Made by a program: the position numbers and the translations under genes
The notes under the pieces: model-generated
What the model saw: only the letters and a program-made list of their open reading frames with translations
Told to the model about the DNA's origin: nothing
The model's database searches: none
Origin: Stenocarpella maydis
Lineage: Eukaryota > Ascomycota > Sordariomycetes > Diaporthales > Diaporthaceae
Length of the DNA stretch: 64,000 nucleotides
Direction: 5' to 3'
NCBI GenBank assembly: GCA_002270565.1
Contig: NQMI01000121.1
Location: 1-64,000 of the forward strand
Part shown: one piece after another, positions 47,321 through 59,494 of the stretch
Numbering within the stretch: position 1 is the first letter of the stretch
Layout: each line of letters starts with the position of its first letter

Positions 47321-48068
47321 ATGTCTGAGAAGAAGCAGGCCACGCCGGTTTGTCAACCAAAACCTTATCTCTCGCCAGGCAAGACAGGCTCTAACATGAA
47401 AGTCCCGTCACAGCCCGTTCAATTGAACCGACTTAAGCAGATCGCCAACGATGTATGTCCTCGCCCGGCAGCCTCGACCGGGAAAGCCACCGTTACCGCC
47501 TCAGCCCTTCCGAGGGGCAACGAGACTGACGGACTAGTGACAGGCCTGCCAAAGCGCCATCGGCAGCGCAGAGTACTATGACCACTCCAAGACCCCCGAG
47601 TGGAACTCCAGCATCATCGTAAGCTACCACGGCCTGACCCCCGGTGTGCATCCAGCCCCGTGGCTCTCATGATGACTGACAACTCGCCCATCCCCGATAC
47701 AGAACAGCATCCTCCGCGCCGTGATATCCGAGTCCACCCCCGACAAGGCCGCCGCCCCGGCCTACAAGTTCGCCGTCACCAGTACCATCGTGCAGCACCT
47801 CGTGCCCACCTCCCAGCTCAACAAGGCCCAGGGCACCTCCACCTCCACCGGCACGTCTACCACCGATGAGCCCAAGGAGGCGGCGGCGGAGCCCGCGAGC
47901 ACGGCGACCGCCACCGACGGCAAGCCCCACGTCGGCCGCCGCGGCATGCACTCGGCCAGCGGCGCCTACTGGAACGAGGAGACGGACGGCATGTGGAGCT
48001 ACAAGTACGAGGGCGGCGACGCCAAGGGCATGGACGTCGTCATCATGCTGATCTGGGTGTCGCTGTGA
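47321..48068 (+). CDS. Tctex1-family dynein light chain
   Basis: A light chain of cytoplasmic dynein that binds the intermediate chain and cargo. There are four exons: 47321-47347, 47414-47452, 47544-47618 and 47703-48068, all phase 0. The first intron acceptor was placed at CACAG because it follows a CTAAC branch site at normal distance and keeps the frame (ATP|PVQLNRLKQIAND). The product is 168 residues. Conserved family segments are RLKQIANDACQSAI, WNSSIINSIL, KFAVTSTIVQHL and, at the end, WSYKYEGGD..DVVIMLIWVSL. Between the second and third beta strands it has an extra loop of about 45 residues rich in Thr, Ser, Ala and Glu. That loop is absent from the roughly 113-residue animal proteins. 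The second exon is only 39 bases. Confidence 0.93.
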
Positions 48069-51000
48069 AGAGCCGGCGGCTCATCATAAACCTACGAAAT
48101 GGTCATGCTTGCGGTGTCTGAGCCATACAAAGTTTTGGAGACTCGTGGGCGAACAGGATATTGCATGTCATCTGGTGCTGGCTCGGAGTTCTCGTCACAC
48201 AACGGATCTGGGTCAGATTTCCTTTGTCGCCGGCAATGTTTGGGCCAGGTCCGGCAGGATGTGGCAAAATCGCGACGACTCGGCCATCATATCTAAATGC
48301 AATTGCATGCATGCATGGAATTTCGACATATCAATTGGTTTGGGGGGTGGGGGGTAGGGGTTCAATCGAGGCAGAGCCATGAGGACCGGAGAACTGTCGC
48401 CCTGTCGGACAGAAATCACATTGTCGAGGGGTAAACACTGGGCATCTAGGTTGGGTGCAATTTGTTGTACAAATACTGTTTATTCTCAACTCGGCGTTGA
48501 CACAACATTGTCCTGTACAGATGTGCATAGCTGCTTGGGATTTTCAGCACTATCTGGCGTTCCTTGTGCGAGACTTTTCTTCTGCATCCCGAACGTCTTG
48601 GAGCTTGATATGACCATACATGCTTGTACAGGAGGCAGTCCGGGCAGCTCAGGTTTAATTCTTCCTTCATATCAAGTTGGTGCGTGCCTCTTACATTGTG
48701 AACATGGAATCGGATGGTCGACCCGGCAGAAACAGAGGATATTACCGGACGGACCTCACGAGCAACGAAACCAAGCAGGGACTCGGACACTCTACACCTA
48801 ACACACCTGACACCAACGCCTAAATCACACGGTTATCTAGCGCTTAATTGGCCCTGGGCACACCTAGGTATACATAAGCTGTAAGGTGTGAGCTAGCCTT
48901 AGGTGTGCGAATGGGTGTTTGTCTTGGGCCTGCAGGATACTTCCTGCTTGAGCATAGCTACGGCATCAGTGATGTACCGGTGTGCCCTCTGATCTCCTGT
49001 CTGTCTGGTGCGATAGTGAGAGCTAAGGTGAGAGTCTCCAGGCCCTCTGACAACACTTGAACCCCTACAGAGCTAATTGGACCTCTAGGCGGAACATGTA
49101 TTGTCATCTGCCCACGCGGCCCTTCTACCAGTCCCATCAAGCGGCATGCTGCGGGTGGCAGCACCGGGAGAGGCTTGAGACCTGCATTGCGTAAGCTTTT
49201 CGGGAGATCGGCCAGGCCATCATAGTTGAGACGGTTGCACAACCCGTCTCTGAACAGCTGTATCACCCCAGTTTGCATCTGGCCCCGGAGACTGGAGCGG
49301 GAAAGGCTGCTTCTTGGTTACGTGCAGCTCTTGAGGACATGAGCCAGCATGTGAAGATACAGGGCTGCCGCAGAAGCACTTGAGCCTCGCCCTCCGAGCA
49401 ATTGAGACGAGCAGCCGAGAACGCGACGCGACACGTCGGATATTTGCGTTCACAAATGGGCATCGCAGATGCGGTTCGTCAATCAACAACCTGGGAAGCA
49501 CTGCGTTGTCTGGACGGATGGCGGCTCCATCCGGGGCGGGGTGGCAATGCAGCCCCGGGAGGGGGGGGGGGGGACAAGACGGGGACCCTCCTCGGGCGGG
49601 AGATCGATCGTATGGGCCCATACATGCTTCCCCCTCAGGCTGCTGCTGGGGAGCGGGTCTGGTGACTGGGCCAGCGGGGGAGAGAAAAGTCGCAACACCA
49701 GAACACCAAAAGCGACCCCAGGCTTGTCGTTCGGCCCGGAACCATCGCCAAGACTCTGTTGCAGCCTGGTCTCGCCACCTTGACGGCCCATCCCCTTGAC
49801 CCTTTCTTTGGTGGCACAGGATCTCGCCCCTTCGGCACACAAGCTTGTCCTCCTCGAGGCCCGTGGATGGCCACGGTGATAAGGTTGGCGGCTCTGCCAG
49901 TCCGCCAGTGTGTGTAGCATCTGGTGCTGAACGCATACCCCTCCCGCCTCGGCGGCTCGTCAATATCAGCACATTGCTTGCTGTTACTAATCTCGAGTCC
50001 AGGCAGTCGGTGGTCTGAACAGCCAGACCACTGGGTTGTTTACGGAGTATGTTCCAAGAATAGGCCTGCAGAATATAGGCCAGGTGACTGGACTAGTCAC
50101 GCGGCACCTTTCAAGGCTTGGCCCGCGAGTCGCGCGGCATGAAACGAAAGGTCTGTCGACGTTCCATGCATACACAGCATGACGACGGCGACGACATGAA
50201 GAGTACGTGTAATGCCACCACTCCTCAGGCCTGACATGACCACTGCAGGCCAGGCAGATCAGACGTGGGGACATGGACGTCTTATCAGCCTTGCGAAGCC
50301 AATCAAGCTTTTCACAGAGCATTTGAGAGTCGACCCAGTCATGGCGCCATGGCCTGCATGAAACTTTTCCATCAGGGAACCCGCAACGCACGAAGCACCA
50401 GGACCAGAGACGTGCACCAGGCTCGCAACTCCGAGGCGTGCGAACGGCGCTCGGCCCGGACTTGAGCATCAATCCTCTGTGCGTCCGGCTTGCCTTCTCT
50501 GCCTTCTGGAACGCAGGGTCTGGGTCTGTGGTCGGCCTGGTCCGACGCAGCAGGATACGAACAAGCGACAACCATGCCAAACTGGCTTGGCCATTGCCGC
50601 GTGGGGGAACGGTCCCTTGGTTTTGCCCTCGTCATCCTGCCCGGCTGGCCGGTCTACCCCTGAGCCCTGACAACGTCGCGCGGACAATCGTCGGCCGTTC
50701 TGTGCCAGCCTGGCGGCCTGGCAGCCTCCTCTGCGCCCGGGATCGTGTGTTTGCTGCCTCCCGCCGAACTGGAAACGGCGCGAGCGCGGAACCGCTCGCC
50801 CCCCAGATCAGAGGCTCCAGTTTTCCGCCCCTCACCGTCTTTCCTCACTGGCTGCTCATCACGATGATCGGTGCAAAGCTGGGGTTTCCCTTTTGCCACA
50901 GCTTTTCCTGACGAGACGAGATACTTGGTATCCAGCGCCACAGGATCTGTGCTCTTCATCTGTCTCTTGTCTCTTGTTGTCTCTTGCTCTCCTACGAGGC

Positions 51001-51822
51001 TTTAAACCTGCCACGAGCATGACAAGTGTCGCACTGCCAACCACTCGTCCGGACAAGCAGTGATCATCAGATTTCACTACCTCTTGAGTCTCGCCTCCCC
51101 GCGAACAATCTCGCGGGCGCCCCTCGCGGTCTCGGTCCCTTTTCCTAACCCAACTCGAGCCTCCTGCCCTTGTTGGTCGTCCTTTCCGCTCCACTCCCCT
51201 TCCTTTTTTCTCCTCCCCTTCCCATCTTCCTCCTGCCGCTGCCGGAGCAGACATCACACCACGCCTCGACAGACATCTAGGCCTCGTGGTTCGTTTCCGC
51301 ACTCAACGCCATCCTCCCTCTCTTTTTAACCTCCTTGTCGTTCTAGCCCCAGAGATCGTCCACCGACCTACATCATCTTTGTGGCATACCTACGAGAATA
51401 AATTATTCCCTTTACAGCACCTCATCCCGCTTTCACCCGTTATTCACCCGTCAATCCTGTAGGAAAACAACACAGGACTCCTATCTCGGAAGATCTCCCT
51501 CGAAGACCCATGGTGTCGCTAGTGAGGAGACCTCCGTCGAAACTCCAGGAAACCGTTGTCGGTCTGCCCAACCCCTGACTCCCATACCGGTACGATATCC
51601 TCGCTTGCCCCGTTGTGGTCAAGCCCTGGCATATATATCCACAGCGGGACCCCAGATTCCCGCCCCCAGGAAGCCACCTGAGAACTACGTCAGACTCCAG
51701 CACCCACGCGAAGCTGATCCACATCATAAGCCATCACTGTTTGGAGGTTCAACAAGAACAACAAGACAAAACAACAACCCACCTCATCAGTCCATTGTCT
51801 GTCCAGCACACAGCGACCCAAC
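48069..51822. other. Intergenic stretch of about 3.7 kb, no gene recognised
   Basis: Many GC-rich open frames lie on both strands (49.2-51.3 kb) without domains or matching splice sites. One TACGGAGTA motif is at 50041. The last 700 bases are pyrimidine-rich on the plus strand (about 51140-51330), as is common in fungal promoter and leader regions, and probably belong to the F-box gene. Confidence 0.5.
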
Positions 51823-52809
51823 ATGAAGGTGGAAAGTGATTATTCCCAGGGGCCCACCCTCGCTCAGGGAATCTCCAAGTGCTTCACGCCTCTCTCCAGG
51901 CAAAACTCTGGCTTCTTCACCAAGGAGGAGCAAGTTCTGGCAAGAAACCCGCACACCGCTAGGAAACTTCCTCAGCGGTCACGAACCACCCACGAGCACA
52001 TCCCCTTGGGGCCACAGATCTTGAACGTCACGAGACCCCAGCCGCAGCAGCACGCCTTTACCTGCCTTGTGCCGATCCAGAACGCAACCGGCGGCGGCGC
52101 TGTTGTGGATGGTGCAAACGCCCAGGGCGCCTCTGTCCCGGCTCCGGAGCCGCAGAGCGTGCAGAATGAGAGCGCGGACTCTGTCACACCACTCGGAAGC
52201 GGAAGAGCATCTCAGCCCCGTAGGCCGAAGCTGGGGCCGCCGCGGCGCTCGTACTCGGTCACGGACTACGAGCCAGTCCCACCTGAGCAGCAGCCCTCGG
52301 CGGGCAGCCTGACGCTGTCCACGATCCCCGCTGAACTCCACTACGCCGTCTTTGACTTCCTGGACCCGATAGACGCGGCGTGCCTGGGGCTCACCAACAG
52401 CCACTTCTACGCCATCCATCGGCGCATGCACGGGTCGGTGCCGCTGAGTTCACGGCGCGAGGGGCCCAACGAGCTGGAGTGGGCGTGGCATCTCGCCAGC
52501 AGGCCCGTGGCGGGCTCCCACGGCGGCAGCGGCAGCACCGGCGGGGCGACGACCAACACGCTGGGGACGTGCGACAAGGCCAGCCTCGCGGCCATGCGGG
52601 TGCGCGGCAAGGGCCTGTGCAGGAAGTGCGGCGTGAGCCGGTGCGAGCTCCACAAGCACATCCGCGAGTGGATGCCGGAGACGCACGAGTACTGCTCGGT
52701 CAGGGACAAGTTCGTGCCCAAGCCAGGGGAGGACGCGCGGGCTCACTGCTACATGAGCAACCCGAGGAACTCGACCCGCTGCGGACGGCACCGTGTCAAG
52801 AAAGAGTAG
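51823..52809 (+). CDS. F-box protein with Cys/His-rich C-terminus
   Basis: A single-exon gene of 328 residues. The first 160 residues are disordered, with Pro/Gln- and Ser-rich patches. Residues about 164-203 (TLSTIPAELHYAVFDFLDPI ... CLGLTNSHFYAI) match the F-box, which docks to Skp1 in SCF ubiquitin ligases. Residues about 220-260 are a Gly/Ser linker. The last 70 residues hold a Cys/His cluster: CRKCGVSRC, HKH, EYC, HCY and CGRH. This could bind zinc and may be the substrate-recognition part. Most fungal F-box proteins with this small C-terminal cluster are uncharacterised. The start ATG follows CAAC and has no upstream in-frame ATG nearby. The substrate is unknown. Confidence 0.8.
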   Translation: MKVESDYSQGPTLAQGISKCFTPLSRQNSGFFTKEEQVLARNPHTARKLPQRSRTTHEHIPLGPQILNVTRPQPQQHAFTCLVPIQNATGGGAVVDGANAQGASVPAPEPQSVQNESADSVTPLGSGRASQPRRPKLGPPRRSYSVTDYEPVPPEQQPSAGSLTLSTIPAELHYAVFDFLDPIDAACLGLTNSHFYAIHRRMHGSVPLSSRREGPNELEWAWHLASRPVAGSHGGSGSTGGATTNTLGTCDKASLAAMRVRGKGLCRKCGVSRCELHKHIREWMPETHEYCSVRDKFVPKPGEDARAHCYMSNPRNSTRCGRHRVKKE

Positions 52810-54823
52810 AGGGTTTTGCGAGACGACGTGGTAGATATACCAAAGACTTTTGGCGTTCTGGTTGGATATGAATCTTTTTTTTTTTTGTCTCTTCATCCAA
52901 AAGAGACTTGCTCCTGGGGACGATTTGAGACGAACAAGAGGGAGACGAGGCGGAGCTGGAAATGCATCTGACGTGTCGCCGACTAGGCTGCATTGTAGTT
53001 GAGTAGAGACGATTGACAGCATGAGACAGCACTTTAGACCATTGCATACCTGTTATCCGCACTGCACGCAACATGATGATGAGTCTCGCGCACAACGCCG
53101 CCAGCATGATGGCACCCGGGGGACAGCTGGCTAGCCTGGACAGCACGGTGCTGGTGTGCTGAGCGAGATTATGTTATCTCATTGCTATGAGGTAACTAGG
53201 GGCTCTGATAGGCCCAAGCTTGCACATCGGACAGTATTGGCTTGGGTTGACGACGTCCGTGTCATCGAGTACCGGACTGATGGGTAAGATTTTCAAGGTG
53301 TCTTCAAGATGATATCTGCCCGAGGCTGCGAGTTTGGTGTTACAATTATACGAGACAAAAACCTCGCCTGCAGGCTTATAGGACCTCGCAGCCGGCGGCT
53401 GGGTACGACTGGGAACAAAGACGTGGCTTGCAAAGACGAGGAACCAGCACCGTCATATTGTTTGGTGATGCATGCCATGTCGTCTGGATTGCCTCACGTG
53501 CAACCTTGTGCCACACGAAGCCTACTGCAGATAATCCGGTCCATGCGCAACGCTGGTCTCAGGCATGGGGGACAATTTCCTGCTTCTGTGGCCATTGTAC
53601 GACCTCAAGCCAGGTAATATGCTCACACCCCCCTCCCCTCATTCATTCCTCACCAATTTTACGTCTGGAGGCAGCCACGGATGCAGACCTCGGGGAGCGG
53701 GCTCAGACGTTGGGGTCCGGGGGGCGGCCAATCATGGCGAGGGGAGAGGGCAAAAGCAAGCCACAGCCAGAGAAAGGTGTGAGATGGGGCTAAAATTTCA
53801 AGTTGCTACCACAGTACAGCTGGCTGGGGGGAGCAGGCGGGAGGGGACAAAGGAGAGTGAGGGATGACGGGTTGGCGGGATGACGCGACTCTGGCCATGA
53901 CATATGCGCTCCCTCTCTCGGAGCCAATCTACACACACGCCTCCCATCTCTTCTTCTCATCTGGACACACTCAGGCACTTTAAAATTTGGGGCAGGGATA
54001 CGCCTGACCGCGACTCCGGCCTCTGAACACACCGATAGACGGTAGCTACCCGTGTTGGAACAGCCAGCACCTGGTCATCCAAAATCGAAGCGTAAATTCC
54101 ATGCCCTCCCTACCCACGCACGGCAAGACAAAATTACACCCCCCTTTTTCATCCTGATGGGCTCCCTCTCTCGCACACAATATCCTCCTACACTGTGGCT
54201 TCTCCCCATCAATGCTCAATTGGCTGATGATAACCGCCTCAAGATTGCATCCAACCCTATTCTTCGCCATACTGCACATCTCCGCTAGTGTCGTGGGGTT
54301 TTGTCGAAGCTTGTGACAGCACCCCGGTGACGTCTCTGGGAGTACACACACCCAAGTGCTATATAGCAGAGTCAGTACGTGCCACCTGCGGATTGGACTA
54401 GACAGAAACATGCAACCAGCTCAGACGGTCAACAGGTATCGAGCACGGTAATGAAAAAAATATATCGAGGCACAGCGATCCGCACAATAATAAACTCGCT
54501 CTCTCCGGCAATCGTCCATTATCCCCTCAAGAGAACCAAGCCGAGCCCCACATCCTACGGAGTACAACCCACTCGCATACCTTGTTGTAGAAGCACGCCG
54601 AATCATCTATCCTATCTAATCCATCCAACGACCACCCCCCCCCCCACGACTCAACTATCCGCCCATCTTTCCCTGCCCTTTTATTCGAGCCTGGAACACT
54701 GGTCTTGTGTTTATGCCACAGCAGCAGCTCTACACACCATAAACAAAGCTGCTTCTCACAGCACGGCTCCCAGTCCGCCTGCAGCAAGCACCACCCGCCC
54801 CAGCGCCATAGCCTCCGACCACC
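52810..54823. other. Intergenic stretch, no gene recognised
   Basis: About 2 kb between the F-box gene and PCT1. The left part is the 3' region of the F-box gene (a T run at 52867-52878). The right part is the PCT1 promoter and 5' UTR, with a C run at 54638-54647 and a TACGGAGTA motif at 54556. Nothing coding is supportable. Confidence 0.5.
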
Positions 54824-56475
54824 ATGTCATCCCCCAGCACAATCCAAGGCGGCAGCAAGCGCAAGCGGGGGGCAGCCGCTGCCCCGTCGTCGCCTGACCT
54901 CGCCGACCCCAAGAGCATACAGTCCGCCATGGACGCCCAGCTCCAGGCAGAGTCCCGCGACGCCTCAGGCGAGGAGGGAGACACCACCGCCCCAGAGTCG
55001 TCCGGCGCCCCGTCACAGGGCCACCGCAAGACCGACTCCGGGAGCTCACAGCGCCCGCCAAGCAAGCGCCAGAGGGGGAACAACGGCTCCGCCCCCGAGG
55101 CCTCTGCCAACCCCGGCGAGCCCAGCGACAACCCAGAGGCAAACCCAGACACTGCCGACCGCGTCTCTAGGAAGAGCACCCTGAGGGGCCAGGCGGCCGC
55201 CAACAGCGCTGCCAGCAAGAAGGGCGAGGAGCGCATGCCGCCCCCGCCCATTGGGAAGCTCACGCACCCCGTGGGCTACAAGACGAACCCGCCCCCTGCT
55301 GGACGGCCCGTCAGGGTATACGCCGACGGAGTCTTTGACCTCTTCCATCTCGGGTGCGTTATCCCCATTCGGTGCCCCTAGGATACCCGGAGAGCAGCTG
55401 ACTGACGCCTCTCAAAACCACAGGCACATGCGCCAGCTCGAGCAGGCCAAGAAGGCCTTCCCCGACGTGTACCTCCTCGTGGGAGTGACCGGCGACGAGG
55501 AGACACATAAGCGAAAGGGCCTGACGGTGCTCTCGGGCAAGGAGCGCGCCGAGACCGTGCGTCACTGCAAGTGGGTGGACGAGGTGGTCGAGAACTGCCC
55601 CTGGATTGTTACCCCGGAGTTCCTGGCAGAGCACAAGATCGACTACGTTGCCCACGACGACCTGCCCTACGGGGCTGACGAGGGCGACGATATCTACGCG
55701 CCAATCAAGAAGGAGGGCAAGTTCCTGGTGACGCAACGAACCGAAGGCGTGAGCACGACCGGGATCATCACAAAGTAAGGAGCGCCCCCCCCCCTCTCCC
55801 CCCGGGCATNNCCCCCCCCACCCGTGGCTAACCCCCTTCACCCCGCTCCACAGGATCGTCCGCGACTACGAAAAGTACATAGCCCGCCAGCTGAAGCGCG
55901 GCACCTCGCGCCAGGAGCTCAACGTTAGCTGGCTCAAGAAGAACGAGCTCGAGCTCAAGCGGCACGTCCAGGACCTGCGCGATAACATCCGCTCCAACTG
56001 GTCGACCACCGGCCAGGAGCTCGGCAAGGAGCTCCGCCAGTTCTGGCCGGCCAGCAGGCCCCAGAGCCCCGCGCCCCAGACGCTCGGTGGGCGCAACTCC
56101 TCGTCGGCCGCCGCCAACGGTAGCGACTTCCCCTCGAGCCCGTCCATGTCGACCGCGGGCCCTAGGTCCCCCGGCGCCGACGGGCGGACGCAGAATGAGT
56201 TCATAACCGGGTACACGCTCGGACTGATCGGTGGTGTTCGCAGCTGGGTGAGTTACCACTTCTTACTTCCCCGTGCTCAGCCGGTATCGTCCACAAAGTG
56301 GTTGTGGTTAGTCTACCCCAGGTGCCGGGATGCTGACAGTCGACAGATGACAAAGAGCAGGAGGAACCTCCGCCAGGAAGACAGCCGCCCGCCGAGTGAC
56401 GAGGAATCGGAGGAGGAGACCCGCGGGCGGAAGGGGCAGGCGGCCGCCCCGGCCAGCGCCGCGACACCGGCTTAG
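54824..56475 (+). CDS. pct1: Choline-phosphate cytidylyltransferase
   Basis: Catalyses CTP plus phosphocholine to CDP-choline, the rate-limiting step of phosphatidylcholine synthesis by the Kennedy pathway; it is nuclear and membrane-regulated. There are four exons: 54824-55353, 55424-55774, 55854-56247 and 56347-56475, giving 467 residues. The N-terminal 160 residues are disordered, with basic clusters (SKRKRG, PPSKRQR) that may direct nuclear entry. The catalytic domain starts at [16 protein letters not shown], with the HxGH motif at residues 175-178. It ends with RTEGVSTT at 282-289. Residues about 300-360 form the charged amphipathic helix used for lipid sensing. The tail is Ser/Pro-rich and then acidic. 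The second intron contains two undetermined bases (55810-55811). All splice joins keep the frame. Confidence 0.95.
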
Positions 56476-56935
56476 GTGATGGGCAGGTGGTGAGTTATGC
56501 CGGAGAGGAGATGATGTATGGATGAATGGATTATGAGGCAGCCTGCCTAGATCGACTGGGGAAGCAGGGGGCATAATTGGACAAGAGAGACAGTGCACGA
56601 AATGAAGAAGGGAAGGAGAAGGACGGTAATGAATGACATAGACGGAATTGCGCCTCGCTTGCACCGGGGGGGGGGGGGGGAAGGGCGGTTCGGTTGAGTT
56701 AGGATACACGGCTTCGGGGTCTACACAGAAAAGAAAAAGGGAACCAGAATACCGGGTTGGTTGTTAGAAATGAATGGCGTTCCATGGGGACCTGCTTAAA
56801 AACGGCCTCGAGGAACCTTTCCTGTCTTGTGTGCGCTGTAGGGTAGAAGCATGTAGCGTTTCTGCTGAAGCATCATCCCCTATGTCGCATGAACCTGTGT
56901 GAAAACGATGTCCATTATGTTCAAACTCGTGGGAA

Positions 56936-56971
<36 letters not shown>

Positions 56972-57345
56972 TGGCCGGGATATATAACCAACCACACGGG
57001 AGCTCATTAATGGTTCATTTTGATGGCAGATCTAGCGTCTACACCGTCTTCTTCTCTGTTCTCTGGACCCAACAATTAACCATGCCCTTCTGTGATTTTC
57101 CAACGCCGGTGCTGCAAGCAATGGCCGTTTTGTCCCGATGCAGAACAAGGCCTACGGGGTTCGACCCGGCTCCATTCGACCTCGGACCCGGGAAACCTTG
57201 TCTCCTTGTCGACCATCCACTCCGGTGCAGAGAACAGCAGTCGTCTATGTTGCCTGCTCGTCCCTCGCGTAGCCACTCAGGTCTCCCCGCAACACCTCAC
57301 ACCGCCCCAGCTACCGCCCCCGCCCTCCCGGCCCCCCGGCCGCCC
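56476..57345. other. Region between two converging genes
   Basis: The 3' sides of PCT1 and RTF1 face each other across 870 bases. It contains a G run at 56667-56680 and a GT/GA microsatellite at 56937-56972. No gene is seen. Confidence 0.6.
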
Positions 57346-59494
57346 TCAGATCTCAACGTCAATGTCCAGGTCCAGCGAGCCGATGATGTCGTCGTCCGTC
57401 AGCGCCCGGTGGATCTTGGGCACGCCGCCCTTGCCGTTGGCGGCGGCATCCTGCTGCTCCCGCAGCTTAGCCACGTGCGCCGGCACGGGGGTCTCGGCGC
57501 CGGGCCTGGGGGTCCCGTTGCGGGGTCGCTGGCCCCGCTGCCGGGCCGCCGAGTCGCCTGCGCTGTCCTGCGTTCTGACGGGGAACTTCTTCCTGAGCGC
57601 GGCGCGGCGCGACGACGCGTCCGCGGCGTCCGCGTCCGAGCCGCCGCCCTTGTCGGTGTGCGTCTCGCGCGCCCTGCGCCTCTCCGCTATCTGCGCCTCG
57701 CGCACCTGCTTCGCGTTGAGCTGCCGGTTGAGCCGGTTCTTCTCGGCCAGGCGGTCCTGCTGCGTCGGCCCGCTGGGCTTGGGCGGGGCCGTCTTCTTGA
57801 GCGAGGTCGAGAAGGCCAGGCGCGGCGCCGGCATGTTCTCCAGCCGCTCCTGCAGCTCGTCCGCGAGCGCAGTGTTGCCGTGGCGGCGCGCCTCGGCGGC
57901 CTCCTTTTCCAGCCTCGCCCGCTCGGCGCCGCTGAACTTGTCCCGCAGCGTGTTCTGGCGCTGGAGCTTCTCTGACAGCTCCTCATCCGTCCAGCTGCGG
58001 TTCAGGAGCTTGTTGATGTCGTCGACCTTTTGTATCAGCTCCGGCTTCTTGGGCAGGTTGATGCCGTCTTTCCCGCACACGATCTGATAGCGGTTCCATT
58101 CGGCCTATCGTCTGTTAGACGGGGTGTTGCGAGTCAGAGGTCGGACGGGGCTTACTTCTGTGAAGGGGCTCTCGGAGCAGGCAATATACGGCCACTCCTT
58201 CTCAGCCTTGCCATGCGCGGCGATCACGTACTGATCCGTGACAATGGTCTTGTGCTGCTCGTTCTCAACGGCATATGGCCGGCCGGTGGTGACGCCTTGC
58301 AACCCATCAGCAACGAACGGGACCTCGCACGGCTCCACAACTCACCTTTGATGACTGCCATCCGGTACACGGGCACCTTCGTAGTAGGATCTGGCCCGAT
58401 ATGGATTCGTATGTAGCAGCCCCTGACGGTCTCGTCGAAACCTGGCCAGAAGTTGAGCTTGGCGAAGCGTGTGCGGCTGAGGCGACACCTCTCGATGTCC
58501 CGGAGCTCGGCGGGCAGAGCTCTCTCCGGGGTCTTTGACCTCTTCTTTGTCTTTCCAGCCCACTCCACGTCACTATCGTCGGAATGGCGGCTGCGGCTTC
58601 GGCTGCGGCTTGAACCGCTCCGGTAAGAAGGCGATCGGTGGTCCCGGCGTCGCTCCTCATCCTTGCGGCGGCGATCCTGCTTCTCTGCTCGCGCGCGCTT
58701 GAGGGTGTCGAATTTCGTGGACTTTGCCGTGGTGCGAGCTCGGGATGACTTGTGGTCGCCGTCCTCAAGTTCAGCAGCGCCAGCCTTGCGCTTCTTGTGC
58801 TTCTCTCCCTCCGTGTTCTGGACCATCTGCCTAAGCGTCGCAAGGGTCTTGGCTCGGTTCCTCTCCGCATGTCTCTCCTCGAGGATCCGCTCTCGCTCGA
58901 TTTCTCGCATGGCCATGATCTCCTCCTTTTCCTCGTAGCTCTTGTACAGTCCTTCGACGGGGTATTTGTTCTCGCCCTCCTCGGGCTCCTTGCCCTGGTG
59001 CGCATCGGACTCTGCGTCCGAGTCGGATTCATCCATGGGCACCGAGGACTGCGACCGAGGGCTACCGGGATCGGAGCTGAGAGAAAGCAACAGGTTAACA
59101 TGGCTGCGCAAGTGGCAAGTGAGATGCGAGAGTCGAAGAAATGAAGCGCAGATGGGGTATGATGGCGAGAGCTGAAGACCGAAGTGGGAACTCACGCCTC
59201 ACCCTCATCCTCCGACTCATCTTTGCTGCGTCCTTGAGACCTCTTCGCGGGGATCTTTTTTGTCGCAGGGCTCCTTGGGGACGAGCGCTCCGCAGGCTGG
59301 GCGCTCGGTGATCTATCAGGACCGCGGCTTCGGCTCTGGCTGCGAGACTGGTTGCGAGCCCGGCTGCGACTGCGGCTGCGACTGCGGCTGCGACTGCGGC
59401 CACGGCTGCCGGCATTGGATGCCTCATCTGAGGATCCATCGCCCCCGCCCGCGAGGGCGAGCAACATGTCATCGGGGTCTCCAAAGTCGGACAT
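57346..59494 (-). CDS. rtf1: RTF1 subunit of the PAF1 transcription complex
   Basis: RTF1 links the PAF1 complex to RNA polymerase II and Spt5, and promotes H2B ubiquitination. There are four exons: 59196-59494, 58346-59076, 58156-58295 and 57346-58104, giving 642 residues. Introns are 119, 50, 51 and all in-frame. Residues about 25-60 are an Arg-Ser repeat stretch. An acidic segment follows at 100-130 and long Lys/Arg/Glu-rich helices at 130-260 (the histone-modification region lies here in other species). The Plus3 domain begins at about residue 288 (AELRDIERCRLSRTRF) and runs across introns two and three (GVTTGRPYAVE, WPYIACSESPFTEAEWNRY). The C-terminal 240 residues are charged helices, ending in an acidic DDDIIGSLDLDIDVEI. 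The start MSDFGD was preferred over an ATG six codons upstream. Confidence 0.94.

Larger units (their letters stand above)
27112..54564. repeat. Dispersed 9-base motif TACGGAGTA (eight exact copies)
   Basis: Exact copies in either orientation lie at 27112, 31618, 33752, 36163, 38205, 38742, 50041 and 54556 (first base of each). One-mismatch copies are at 2812 (inside the LTR-like sequence), 28750 and 31848. For a 9-mer counted on both strands in 64 kb, about 0.5 copies are expected under even base composition. All exact copies are intergenic, and six fall within one 12-kb gene-poor block. The motif is an imperfect palindrome around its centre, as a dimeric protein site or a mobile-element end would be. 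No longer shared flank is obvious. Confidence 0.8.

Noticed and set aside
24100..48870. CCTAGGTA-type motif seen at several intergenic places
   Set aside because: Only three exact copies were counted, about what chance predicts for an 8-mer on both strands.
57092..58087. Plus-strand open frames of 331 and 358 residues opposite the last RTF1 exon
   Set aside because: They are GC-rich shadows of the RTF1 coding sequence with no domain and improbable composition.
54824..59494. A functional gene cluster linking PCT1, RTF1 and their neighbours
   Set aside because: The genes belong to unrelated pathways, have mixed orientation and normal spacing. Adjacency looks ordinary.
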